Origin: Planctomycetaceae bacterium
GTDB lineage: Bacteria > Planctomycetota > Planctomycetia > Pirellulales > Pirellulaceae
Length of the DNA: 34,597 bases
NCBI GenBank assembly: GCA_015490875.1
Contig: WFWZ01000170.1
Coordinates: 1 to 34,597 of the forward strand
Direction: 5' to 3'
Shown here: in pieces, positions 22,439-30,620 of the stretch
How the letters are laid out: each line of letters starts with the position of its first letter
Numbering within the stretch: position 1 is the first letter of the stretch
Notes under the pieces: model-generated
What the model saw: the letters and a program-made list of their open reading frames with translations, nothing else
Database searches by the model: none
What the model was told of the DNA's origin: nothing
Translations under genes and position numbers: made by a program

Positions 22439-22866
22439 ACGATGCGACAGCCAACAACGAGACGTCCCATGGCGACGACACGGCTTGCCGGATCTTTGCG
22501 GTTCTCGCGGGGATCATCGGTTGCGCTGCCGTGATTCTCGGGGCGCTCGGGGCGCACCTTTTTCGCGAGCAGCTCGAGCAATCGGGCGGAGCAGAGAATT
22601 ACCAGCTGGCCAAGACCTATCTGATGGTGCACGCGTTGGCGCTTGCCGGCGTGAGTCTCCAAGGGCGACTTTTGCCTTCACGCTGGACCCTGGCCGCCGG
22701 TTGCTGTTTTCTGTTGGGGATGTTTGCATTCCCTGGTAGTCTGCTGGTCGTCAGTTTGACCGAATGGCAGACGGCCGCCAATGCGGCTCCGGTTGGTGGC
22801 ATCTCCCTGATGGCGGGTTGGCTCCTGTGGGGGATCGCCGGCTGGACGGCGCGTACCGGTCGATAG
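22435..22866 (+). CDS. DUF423 family membrane protein
   Basis: This is a 143-residue inner-membrane protein of the DUF423 (YgdD/TMEM256-like) family. It has four hydrophobic segments: IFAVLAGIIGCAAVILGALGAHLF, then YLMVHALALAGVSL, WTLAAGCCFLLGMFAFPGSL and VGGISLMAGWLLWGIAGW. The family marks LGALGAHLF, a Y...Y/H pair before MVHALAL, FPGSL and PxGGxSLMxGW are all present. The start overlaps the epimerase stop by ATGA, indicating translational coupling. The gene sits 21 bases before the serine dehydratase gene. The family has no established function. Confidence 0.88.
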   Translation: MNDATANNETSHGDDTACRIFAVLAGIIGCAAVILGALGAHLFREQLEQSGGAENYQLAKTYLMVHALALAGVSLQGRLLPSRWTLAAGCCFLLGMFAFPGSLLVVSLTEWQTAANAAPVGGISLMAGWLLWGIAGWTARTGR

Positions 22867-22887
22867 CCTGCGGCGAGGACTCCTGCC

Positions 22888-24258
22888 ATGTTCGTCAGCG
22901 TGCTCGATTTGTTCACGATCGGGATCGGGCCTTCCAGTTCACACGCCGTGGGCCCGATGCGCGCAGCCCGCGCATTCGTGAAGGACCTGGAACAACTAGG
23001 TAGACTCGAGGACGTGGCACGCGTTCACGTTACGCTCTACGGCTCTCTTGCGCTCACGGGCAGAGGCCACGGAACCGACCGAGCCGTCGCGTTGGGACTT
23101 GCCGGGCACAGTCCGGAAGAAGTCGACCCCGATCACGTGCCCGCGTTCGTGGAAGGCGTTCGACAGCAAAAACGCCTATCGCTGTTGGGACGACACGAGA
23201 TCGAGTTCGCATGGGATCGAGACATCGTCTTCGCGCGCGATCAGACGTTGCCTCAACATCCCAATGCGTTGAAACTGGAAGCCCGAGATGCACAAGGACA
23301 CGAGATTGTCAGTGAAGTCTACTTTTCCGTGGGCGGTGGTTTCGTCGTGCGAGAGGAGGATTTCGGAAAGGAGACCGAAGCGTCGGAGGAGGTACCCTAC
23401 CCGTTCCGCACCGGCGCCCAGATGCTGGAGATGGCGGCCAAATCGGGACTCTCGGTCAGTGGAATGATGTGGGCCAACGAATGCGTGCGTCATGACGCCT
23501 CCTATCTGCGCGCCGAGCTGCTCAAGCGGTGGGAAGTCATGCGCCAGTGCGCCGATCGCGGATGTCGAACCGAAGGTATCCTCCCAGGCGGGCTGAAAGT
23601 AAAGCGTCGGGCGCCCGAGCTGTATCGAAAACTCCGCGCGGCGGGTGAACCCGGAAAGGCAGATCCGCTCGCGGCACTCGACTGGGTCGATGTCATCGCT
23701 CTGGCGGTCAGCGAAGAAAACGCTGCCGGCGGTCGCCTCGTCACCGCGCCGACGAACGGGGCGGCTGGAATCGTGCCTGCCGTTCTCCACTTCTTCGTCC
23801 GGTACCACGACGGAGACGACGAGAGCATCGTGCGTTTTTTTCTGGTCGCCGGCGCGATCGCGCTGCTGTTCAAAGAGAATGCCTCGCTCTCGGGAGCCGA
23901 AGTCGGATGTCAGGGAGAAGTCGGCGTGGCCTGTTCGATGGCCGCCGCAGCGTTGACGGAGGTTTTGGGGGGCAGTGTCGCGCAGGTCGAACAGGCGGCG
24001 GAGATCGGCATGGAACACAATTTGGGGCTCACGTGCGACCCCGTCGGAGGTCTCGTGCAGGTTCCTTGCATCGAACGCAACGCGATGGGGGCGGTCAAAG
24101 CAATCAATGCCTCGCGCCTGGCACTGCGCGGAACAGGCGAGCACCGCATTTCCCTGGACCGTGTGATCGACACGATGCGGCGCACGGGAGCCGACATGTC
24201 GACCAAGTACAAGGAGACGTCGCGAGGCGGTTTGGCGGTCAATGTGGCCGAGTGCTGA
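22888..24258 (+). CDS. sdaA: L-serine ammonia-lyase (iron-sulfur dependent)
   Basis: This is a 456-residue single-chain L-serine dehydratase, which converts L-serine to pyruvate and ammonia with a [4Fe-4S] cluster. The N-terminal beta domain opens [21 protein letters not shown], with Ala in place of the more usual Thr after His. The C-terminal alpha domain carries the cluster cysteines in [23 protein letters not shown] and [25 protein letters not shown] is the typical substrate-loop block. Length is that of the E. coli SdaA chain. GAGGA lies eight bases before the ATG. The gene follows the DUF423 gene by 21 bases and ends 20 bases inside the convergent glycosyltransferase gene. Confidence 0.95.
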   Translation: MFVSVLDLFTIGIGPSSSHAVGPMRAARAFVKDLEQLGRLEDVARVHVTLYGSLALTGRGHGTDRAVALGLAGHSPEEVDPDHVPAFVEGVRQQKRLSLLGRHEIEFAWDRDIVFARDQTLPQHPNALKLEARDAQGHEIVSEVYFSVGGGFVVREEDFGKETEASEEVPYPFRTGAQMLEMAAKSGLSVSGMMWANECVRHDASYLRAELLKRWEVMRQCADRGCRTEGILPGGLKVKRRAPELYRKLRAAGEPGKADPLAALDWVDVIALAVSEENAAGGRLVTAPTNGAAGIVPAVLHFFVRYHDGDDESIVRFFLVAGAIALLFKENASLSGAEVGCQGEVGVACSMAAAALTEVLGGSVAQVEQAAEIGMEHNLGLTCDPVGGLVQVPCIERNAMGAVKAINASRLALRGTGEHRISLDRVIDTMRRTGADMSTKYKETSRGGLAVNVAEC

Positions 24259-25429
24259 CGGGGGCGTCCTCCCACAACCGCTGGTAGCAGGCGGCCGTGC
24301 GTTCAGCCATGACCTCGGCGGAGTAAAGCGCTCGCTGGCGCCGCCATGCCTGCTCGCTCATGTCGCTCCACTTCCGCGTCTTCGCTGCTGCGATTTGGCA
24401 GGCGGTCGCCATTTGATCGGCGAGTTGCCGTGCGTCGCCCGGCGTCACCAAGTAGCCATCGATGCCACTTCGAATCAGTTCAACGACGCCGGGTACTCGG
24501 CTTCCGATGACGGGAATCCCCGCCGCCATCGCTTCCAGCACGACCATCGGCGTTCCTTCGGCGAGTACACTCGGCATGACGAACCAGTCGAATCCGCTCA
24601 GGGCTTGATCGACATCGCTGACAAAGCCTGGAAACTCCGTGGAGGCTTCGATGCCGGCTCGAGCTACCTCCCGCTGAATCAACCGTGCATACTCACGGTT
24701 CTCCCACGGGCCGATAATCCGGAGTCGAAAGTCGGCGCCCTGCGCTCGGAGATGGCCGGCTGCTTCGACAAGCGTCTCGATCCCTTTGCGAGGCCGGAGG
24801 AGTCCGACGGTTCCCAAGACGGGCGGCGAGCCGGGATTCTGTTTGGCACGATCGCGCCGGGGCACACCGTTGGGGACCAACAATCGAGTCCTCCCCAATT
24901 CGAGAGACTCCGCGACTTCCAGTGCTGCTGGCGAAACCGCGATGACCGCGTCGGCTCGGCGCAGAAGATGCAACGTCCAGTTCCGCAAGCGGCGCCGAAG
25001 CCACGACACAGGTTCTTTTAAGCTGACGTCATGCAGTGTGTAGACCAAAGGTAATCCGGCACGATCTGCCGCCGGCGCGGCCAACCAAAGCGAACGAGGC
25101 GTGTGCGCGTGTACCAGATCGAATGCCTCGCGCTGCAGTCGCTCGGCGAGCTGCCGAATCGCCGAACGAGGCCAGGGCGATCGAACGGGAATGCTGGTCA
25201 GGGGAGCGTCCTTCCAATGCCTCCTTGCTTCGAACGTGTCGTGTTTGACGCAAACGAAATGAGTTTCGACGTTGAACGGCTTTAGGTGTTCCGCCAATAA
25301 GTCTTGAACGCGTTCGGCGCCGGCATAGTGCTCGCCGTTGATGACATGCAGAACTCGTCGAGTTGCCGTCGTGGGGGAAGCACCTACGGAAATCGCAGAG
25401 GTGGTCTCAGAGATCGTGAGAGAAGCCAT
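24239..25429 (-). CDS. GT4-family glycosyltransferase (GT-B fold)
   Basis: This is a 396-residue GT-B glycosyltransferase. After a 25-residue lead the N-terminal Rossmann domain begins [22 protein letters not shown], with the usual GAE loop for acceptor contact. [15 protein letters not shown] and VYTLHDVSL are typical of GT4. The C-terminal domain has [24 protein letters not shown] and the E-x7-E motif in [29 protein letters not shown], which binds the nucleotide-sugar. The start has CGGAG five bases upstream. It is divergent from a polysaccharide deacetylase gene and near a second GT4 gene, so all three likely build a surface polysaccharide or glycolipid. Donor and acceptor are unknown. Confidence 0.92.
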   Translation of the reverse strand: MASLTISETTSAISVGASPTTATRRVLHVINGEHYAGAERVQDLLAEHLKPFNVETHFVCVKHDTFEARRHWKDAPLTSIPVRSPWPRSAIRQLAERLQREAFDLVHAHTPRSLWLAAPAADRAGLPLVYTLHDVSLKEPVSWLRRRLRNWTLHLLRRADAVIAVSPAALEVAESLELGRTRLLVPNGVPRRDRAKQNPGSPPVLGTVGLLRPRKGIETLVEAAGHLRAQGADFRLRIIGPWENREYARLIQREVARAGIEASTEFPGFVSDVDQALSGFDWFVMPSVLAEGTPMVVLEAMAAGIPVIGSRVPGVVELIRSGIDGYLVTPGDARQLADQMATACQIAAAKTRKWSDMSEQAWRRQRALYSAEVMAERTAACYQRLWEDAPVSTRPH

Positions 25430-25769
25430 GGAAACTCCGGTAAACGGTCACGCGTTTGGATCGGTCCGCCGTGGCACCGAACACCGAAAACTCTAGCTTG
25501 CTCGACTCCTGTCGTGAGCGTCATCCACCCCCTGCCGAGGCAGAGGACCGGTACGGCTCATCCGGTTGTGCGGACTATAACGAGTCGTTGTCACCTGACA
25601 TGTGTCTGAGATTGCGGTTCCCTGATTGCTAGAGCGCGCCTATCCGCGCGTAACAAGCCATGTTTGTCAGTACGGACCATTCAAGCGATCGACCGGTACC
25701 GGGGCGGTAGATGCCGGGCGAAAGAATAACTTTCGAGGAGCGGCCTGGGGTCGCACGAGGTGAGGACCG
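25430..25769. other. Divergent gap in the glycan module
   Basis: About 340 bases lie between divergent genes. A perfect ten-base palindrome CCGGTACCGG is at 25693-25702 and could be a regulatory site. No other clear promoter elements, repeats or open frames with family character are seen. Confidence 0.4.
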
Positions 25770-26774
25770 ATGCGCTCGGTGCCGTGGAAAATGCCATTGT
25801 TGGGCGGTTACTACCTTCTGTCGCTTCCTTATCGCCGCTGGCAAATGCGGCGGTGGTGCGCGGAAGACCGCGCCCCGATCGTGGTCCTGTTCTACCACCG
25901 TGTCGCGGACGTCGATCCGGTCCCCTGGACGATCGGAACTCGCCGATTTGCGCACCAGATGGAGTGGCTGCAGGAACGCTTCGACATGGTGACACTCGAG
26001 GAGGTCCAACGGCGCCTCCGTGAAGGGAACTCGCGTCCTGCGGCGCACATCACGTTCGACGACGGCTATGCCGAAAACTGCGAGTTCGCCATTCCGTTCC
26101 TGGTGGAACGAGGTATCCCCTGCACCTATTTCGTCACACTCCGCAACGTGACTCATCAGGTGCCGTTTCCCCATGACGTGAAATTGGGTAAACAGTTTCC
26201 CGTCAACACGATGCTGGAATTGCGGAACATGGCGGATGCCGGAGTCGAGATCGGTGCCCACACCCGCACGCACGCGGATCTGGGAAAGGTGAAGCGCCGC
26301 GAATCGCTCTACGACGAAATTGCTCGCGCCGGCGAGGAACTCGAGCAGCTCTTGGGGCGCGATGTCCGCTACTTCGCCTTTCCTTTCGGACTCAAGACGA
26401 ACATTCCGCGGGAAGGGTTCACAATTGCGCGCGAGTTCGGTTATCGCGCAGTGGTGAGTGCCTATGGAGGGTACAACTTTCCGGGAGACGATCCTTTCCA
26501 CATTCAGCGCGTTCATGGCGACCCCGAAATGCCTCGGTTCCAGAACGCCGTGAGCTTCGATCCTCGTAAGATGCGGGTTTCCCGGATTGAACATGACTGG
26601 GAGTGCGAGGCTCCTGCCGAGCCACCCAAGAGCCACAATGACACGGCGGACTTGCATTCACAAGCACGTCCCGGCGCGTCAGGAGTCTTGCCCTCCCAAA
26701 CCATGGATTCGTCCGCGTTCGAGTCGCCACTGTGTGGCATAGGTGTGTCGACGTCTCCCAATCGCTCACCGTGA
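25770..26774 (+). CDS. Polysaccharide deacetylase (CE4/NodB-like)
   Basis: This is a 334-residue deacetylase of the NodB fold, which removes N- or O-acetyl groups from sugars using a divalent metal. FYHRVADVDP opens the domain. The catalytic base and first metal ligand are in ITFDDGYAEN. The H-x3-H ligands are in GAHTRTHADLG, and YFAFPFG is the third motif. The N-terminus has a weak hydrophobic segment (LLGGYYLLSLPY), possibly a membrane anchor. GAGG lies just before the ATG. The last 60 residues (from about EHDWECEAPAEPP) come from an inverted-repeat element and do not belong to the fold, so the original stop has been displaced. The stop overlaps an in-frame ATG of the next glycosyltransferase gene. 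Confidence 0.9.
   Translation: MRSVPWKMPLLGGYYLLSLPYRRWQMRRWCAEDRAPIVVLFYHRVADVDPVPWTIGTRRFAHQMEWLQERFDMVTLEEVQRRLREGNSRPAAHITFDDGYAENCEFAIPFLVERGIPCTYFVTLRNVTHQVPFPHDVKLGKQFPVNTMLELRNMADAGVEIGAHTRTHADLGKVKRRESLYDEIARAGEELEQLLGRDVRYFAFPFGLKTNIPREGFTIAREFGYRAVVSAYGGYNFPGDDPFHIQRVHGDPEMPRFQNAVSFDPRKMRVSRIEHDWECEAPAEPPKSHNDTADLHSQARPGASGVLPSQTMDSSAFESPLCGIGVSTSPNRSP
26598..26698. repeat. REP/BIME-like inverted repeat inside deacetylase gene end
   Basis: Two 26-base arms face each other, 26598-26623 and 26673-26698, separated by 49 bases. The second arm matches the reverse complement of the first at 21 of 26 positions. The left arm itself contains a GGCTC-CTGCC-GAGCC hairpin. I recall that sequences of the type GGCTCGGCAGGAGCCTCGC are dispersed in many planctomycete genomes. 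No transposase is adjacent. The element lies within the reading frame and encodes the ECEAPAEP-type tail. Confidence 0.6.
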
Positions 26775-26809
26775 TGCAGAAGACAAATCAGACAATAGGA
26801 ACGATACTC

Positions 26810-28081
26810 ATGACACGCCGACACTGGTGGCGCCGAGCGAGGGCCGCGAGAGACGAGCGGGGCCCGTTGAACGTGATGTTTGTGCTCACGGAATGTTTCC
26901 GAGGTGGAGCCGAAGTCCTGCTGCTCGAGTTGCTCCGCCATCTCGACCGCAAAAGGTTTGCGCCTCGCGTTGCGACGCTAAAGAAACCTGGCTCCATGGG
27001 GAAAGCTATCAGCAACGCCGTTCCGCTGACCTCGAAATGGCTCCACCACAAATACGATGCCCGAGTCATCGGCCGTCTGGCACGCCACATGCGGGAAACC
27101 GCCACCGATGCGGTCATCACCGTGGGAACCGGAGGTGATCGTATGTTTTGGGGACGCCTGGCTGCGTGGCGAGCGCGTGTCCCCGTCATTCTTTCAGCCA
27201 TTCATTCGACAGGTTATCCCCAAGGCATCGAACTGGCGAACCGGCTGCTGACCCCCATCACTGACGGCTTCATCGCCTGCGCCCGACGGCATGCTCGGTA
27301 TCTGATCGACTACGAACGCTGCCCGGCCGAACGTGTCTTCGCGATTCCCAACGGTGTCGACACGCGCCGCTTTCGACCTCGAGACCGTGTACTCGCGCGA
27401 GCTCGCATGGGATGGGATGCTCGCGTCCCCATCGCCGGGATCGTCGCCGCACTCCGACCGGAAAAACAACACGTGTTGCTAATCGAGGCGTGGGCCGATG
27501 TGGTGCGCCGACTTCCCGAGGCCCAGCTGATCATTGTGGGAGACGGGAGTGAGCGGACGGCAATCGAGGAAGCAATCGCCCGGCATCGCCTCCATGCATC
27601 GGTGACGCTTCTGGGGTGCCGTGAAGACATACCCGAGCTTCTACCGGCATTCGATGTGATGGTGCTTTCGTCGAAGATGGAAGCCAACCCCGCCTCGACA
27701 CTGGAGGCGTCGGCCTGCGGTGTCGCCGTTGTCGCCCCCGACGTCGGTTCGCTCCCTGAAACGGTCGTACCGGAAAAGACGGGGCTGCTCTATCCCGGCA
27801 GTGATCGAGTTGCCCTCGTCGAAGCACTCTTGAAGGTGTTGGAGGATCGGTCGTGGGCAGCCCGACTGGGAGAGGCCGGGAGGCGCTTCGTCCAAAAGCA
27901 CTTCGCCTTGGAAGTCATGGTCTGCGGCTACGAACGGCTTATCGAGGGACTGTACGATGCCGCGTGGACGGGAAAGCCATTCCTGCCCGAGGATCTCGAA
28001 GAAGCACTCGCGAACATTGCCCCACAGGCAATGGAAAAGATCGACGCCGTTGAGGAAAGTCCCGTAAAGACGCACCACTGA
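26810..28081 (+). CDS. GT4-family glycosyltransferase
   Basis: This is a 423-residue GT-B glycosyltransferase. The N-terminal domain begins NVMFVLTECFRGGAEVLLLELLRHL after a basic lead (TRRHWWRRARAARDER). Landmarks are VPVILSAIHS, IACARRHARYLI, FAIPNGVDTRRFRP, AGIVAALRPEKQHVLLIEAW and LIIVGDGSER. The E-x7-E block in EANPASTLEASACGVAVVAPDVGSLPE binds the nucleotide-sugar. The start at 26810 follows AGGA by nine bases. An alternative ATG at 26774 overlaps the deacetylase stop (TGATG), so coupling is possible. Together with the deacetylase and the minus-strand GT4 it forms a polysaccharide or glycoconjugate module. The acidic tail after residue 390 is not part of the fold. Confidence 0.93.
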   Translation: MTRRHWWRRARAARDERGPLNVMFVLTECFRGGAEVLLLELLRHLDRKRFAPRVATLKKPGSMGKAISNAVPLTSKWLHHKYDARVIGRLARHMRETATDAVITVGTGGDRMFWGRLAAWRARVPVILSAIHSTGYPQGIELANRLLTPITDGFIACARRHARYLIDYERCPAERVFAIPNGVDTRRFRPRDRVLARARMGWDARVPIAGIVAALRPEKQHVLLIEAWADVVRRLPEAQLIIVGDGSERTAIEEAIARHRLHASVTLLGCREDIPELLPAFDVMVLSSKMEANPASTLEASACGVAVVAPDVGSLPETVVPEKTGLLYPGSDRVALVEALLKVLEDRSWAARLGEAGRRFVQKHFALEVMVCGYERLIEGLYDAAWTGKPFLPEDLEEALANIAPQAMEKIDAVEESPVKTHH

Positions 28082-28117
28082 GGCCGCCTCTCGGCGGTGT
28101 CTCCGGGTGGGTAGGAC

Positions 28118-28126
28118 TGCTATAAT
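28118..28126 (+). promoter_or_regulatory. Extended -10 promoter of the DUF1549 operon
   Basis: TGCTATAAT is a perfect extended -10 (TGn plus TATAAT). The -35 region is poor, as is usual for extended -10 promoters. Transcription would start near 28133, leaving a 5' leader of about 30 bases with GGAG at 28152-28155. Confidence 0.65.
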
Positions 28127-28164
28127 AGAAGACGTCCCGCCTCGACCATATGGAGACCCGCCCC

Positions 28165-30504
28165 ATGATGCTCCAGCTCTCTCGCCTGGTCACTTTTTTT
28201 CTTCTGTTGTTGCTCCCGTTGGCAACCTTTGCGGCCGAGTCTGCGCCGTCGGTCGATTTCCGCCGGGACATCCAACCGATCTTGACCGAACACTGTGCCG
28301 CGTGCCACGGCGGGGTCAAACGCGAAGGCGGCTTTAGCGTCGTCAGCCGGAAGTTGTTGCTCGCCGAAACCGACTCGGGCGTGCCAGCGCTGGTGCCCGG
28401 CCGACCGGAAGAGAGCGGCTTGTGGCAGCGGATCACGGCCGAAGATCCCGACGAACGAATGCCGCCCGAGAAGCCGCCGCTGCCGCGCCAGTCGGTCGAG
28501 TTGATCCGGCGCTGGATCGAAGCGGGGGCTCCCTGGCCCGAGCATTGGGCGTACACTCCGATTCGACGCCCTGAGATCACGAGCGAGGGCGAGGAACATC
28601 CGATCGATTACTTCGTCGAGCGGCGTTTACGCGAAGCGGGAGTCGCTCCCTCTCCCTTGGCCGACAAGCGCACGCTCATCCGCCGCTTGTCGCTCGATCT
28701 GACCGGACTCCTTCCGACTCCCGAGGAAGTAGAACAGTTTGTCCAGGACGACTCGCCCGGCGCCTACGCGCGGCTCGTCGATCGACTGCTGGCATCGCCT
28801 CATTTCGGCGAACGTTGGGCGCGTCACTGGCTCGATGAGGCCCGCTACGCCGATTCCGAGGGTTACGAAAAGGACTCGCCCAAGAAAGACGCTTATCATT
28901 TTCGCGATTGGGTGATTCGCGCGATCAATGAGGATATGCCGTTCGATGAGTTTACCATTCGGCAGATCGCCGGCGACTTGCTTCCGGACGCCACCAACGA
29001 CGATCTGATCGCGACGAAATTCCATTTACAGGCTCAGTTCAATCTCGAAGGGGGCGTCGACGCCGAAGAAGACCGTACGAAGCGCGTCATCGATCGGATC
29101 AACACGGTCGCCACCGTGTGGCTCGGCACGACCTTGGGCTGCTCCCAGTGCCACAACCACCCGTACGATCCGTTCGACACGTCCGATTTCTACGCTATGT
29201 ATGCGTTCTTCAACAACATGGAGTGGACGGCCGATTTTCTGAAAGAGGAACCGGAGAACGCGGAAGCATTGCGAGCCGAGCGAGCCAAGAAGTGGAAAGA
29301 GATGTCGGACCTGCTCGAACGGCAAGTGCACGACAAGAACCTCAACACCCAGACGCAATCGAAACTCACACAGTTTCGCAACTACGACAACTCCAAGGGA
29401 TTTATCCGATACTTGCGGGAGCGTCCGGGCGAACGGCGGAAGACCTACGCGTTTCGACGAGGCGACTTCCTCCAGCCACTCGTCGAGGAAGGAGAAGTCC
29501 AGCCGAATGTCCCCAAGATCCTACCGCCGCTGCGCCCGCGAGGTGCACGTCCCGATCGACTCGACCTGGCTCGATGGCTCGTCAGTCCCGAAAACCCGCT
29601 GACCGCACGCGTGACGGTCAACAAGGTTTGGATGCATCTCTTTGGTGAACCCTTGGCCGCTCAAGTCGGCGATTTCGGCACGCGCGGAAGCGAACCAACG
29701 CATCCGGAGTTGCTCGATTGGCTGGCCCACTGGTGGATGCACGATGCGCACTGGAGTCGCAAAGAGTTGATTCGCATGATTGTGCTCTCGCGCACCTATC
29801 GCCAGGCCTCGACGTTCCGTCCGGAACTCGCGGAAATCGATCCGAACAACCACTTATTGGCTCGGCAAAATCGCGTTCGGGTCGAGGCAGAAATCTTGCG
29901 TGACATCGTACTTCAGGCGGCCGGACTCTTAGAGCGACGGATTGGCGGTCCGAGCGTCTTTCCGCCGTTACCGAGAATCGTTGCCCAACAGACGTACGCC
30001 GGCGGGGGCAAGTATCAATTGTCGAAAGGAGCCGATCGGTATCGCCGTGGACTTTATACTTTCTTCCGACGCACGGCCATCGATCCGAACCTGGCCACCT
30101 TCGACTGTCCCGATTCGAGTATGTCACGCGCCAAGCGGGATCGCTCCAACAACCCGCTGCAAGCCTTGGCCATGCTCGAGAACGAAGTCTTCCACGAAGC
30201 GGCCCAAGCGTTCGCCGTGCGACTTCTGAACGAGGTTCCTGGTGCCCCGAGTGAGGCCACCGATCGAGGGCGATTGGAGCGGGGATTTCAAATTGCCGTA
30301 AGTCGCTCGATGGCACTGGAGGAATACCGCCAACTGGCCGAGCTCCTTGCAGAGGCTCGCCAATACTACCGCGAGCACCCGAAGGAGGCAGAGGCTCTTT
30401 GTGGCAAGAGAACGGCGAAGAACACCGAACCGTCCGAACAGGCGGCGTGGGTGGCAACCGTGCGCGTGCTGCTCAACCTGGACGAGTTCGTGACACGGCC
30501 TTGA
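28165..30504 (+). CDS. Exported cytochrome-c-like DUF1549/DUF1553 protein
   Basis: This is a 779-residue planctomycete-type protein. A signal peptide (1-24) is followed by a cytochrome-c-like PSCyt1 module with the haem motif CAACH (C44-A-A-C47-H48) in DFRRDIQPILTEHCAACHG and a Met-rich DERMPPEKPPL segment. DUF1549 follows with FGERWARHWLDEARYADSEGYE and FTIRQIAGDLLP. A second CxxCH-like site lies in GCSQCHNHPYDPF. The C-terminal DUF1553 (RLDLARWLVSPENPLTARVTVNKVW, LLDWLAHWWM) ends the protein. The start at 28165 has GGAG nine bases upstream and gives the best signal peptide. The upstream ATG at 28150 lacks a site. It is followed by the DUF1501 gene 116 bases later. These pairs are abundant in planctomycetes and tied to glycan or redox metabolism, but the reaction is unknown. 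Confidence 0.94.
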   Translation: MMLQLSRLVTFFLLLLLPLATFAAESAPSVDFRRDIQPILTEHCAACHGGVKREGGFSVVSRKLLLAETDSGVPALVPGRPEESGLWQRITAEDPDERMPPEKPPLPRQSVELIRRWIEAGAPWPEHWAYTPIRRPEITSEGEEHPIDYFVERRLREAGVAPSPLADKRTLIRRLSLDLTGLLPTPEEVEQFVQDDSPGAYARLVDRLLASPHFGERWARHWLDEARYADSEGYEKDSPKKDAYHFRDWVIRAINEDMPFDEFTIRQIAGDLLPDATNDDLIATKFHLQAQFNLEGGVDAEEDRTKRVIDRINTVATVWLGTTLGCSQCHNHPYDPFDTSDFYAMYAFFNNMEWTADFLKEEPENAEALRAERAKKWKEMSDLLERQVHDKNLNTQTQSKLTQFRNYDNSKGFIRYLRERPGERRKTYAFRRGDFLQPLVEEGEVQPNVPKILPPLRPRGARPDRLDLARWLVSPENPLTARVTVNKVWMHLFGEPLAAQVGDFGTRGSEPTHPELLDWLAHWWMHDAHWSRKELIRMIVLSRTYRQASTFRPELAEIDPNNHLLARQNRVRVEAEILRDIVLQAAGLLERRIGGPSVFPPLPRIVAQQTYAGGGKYQLSKGADRYRRGLYTFFRRTAIDPNLATFDCPDSSMSRAKRDRSNNPLQALAMLENEVFHEAAQAFAVRLLNEVPGAPSEATDRGRLERGFQIAVSRSMALEEYRQLAELLAEARQYYREHPKEAEALCGKRTAKNTEPSEQAAWVATVRVLLNLDEFVTRP

Positions 30505-30620
30505 GCCGAACAGACAACGGGAACGGCAATGCGCGAACGCAACAGCAGGCCCGACGAAATGGAAAAAACGGACAGCACGGGCGAAGTGGGTCGACGATTG
30601 TTCATAACGCGAGAACCACG

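Noticed and set aside
23176..24144. 322-codon minus-strand open frame
   Set aside because: It is antisense to L-serine dehydratase, and its composition follows the complementary strand.
25629..26657. 342-codon minus-strand open frame
   Set aside because: It is a shadow of the polysaccharide deacetylase gene and has no ribosome-binding site or family motif.
28084..28100. Hairpin CCGCC-TCTC-GGCGG after the second glycosyltransferase gene, considered as terminator
   Set aside because: The stem is good but no T-run follows, so an intrinsic terminator is not supported.
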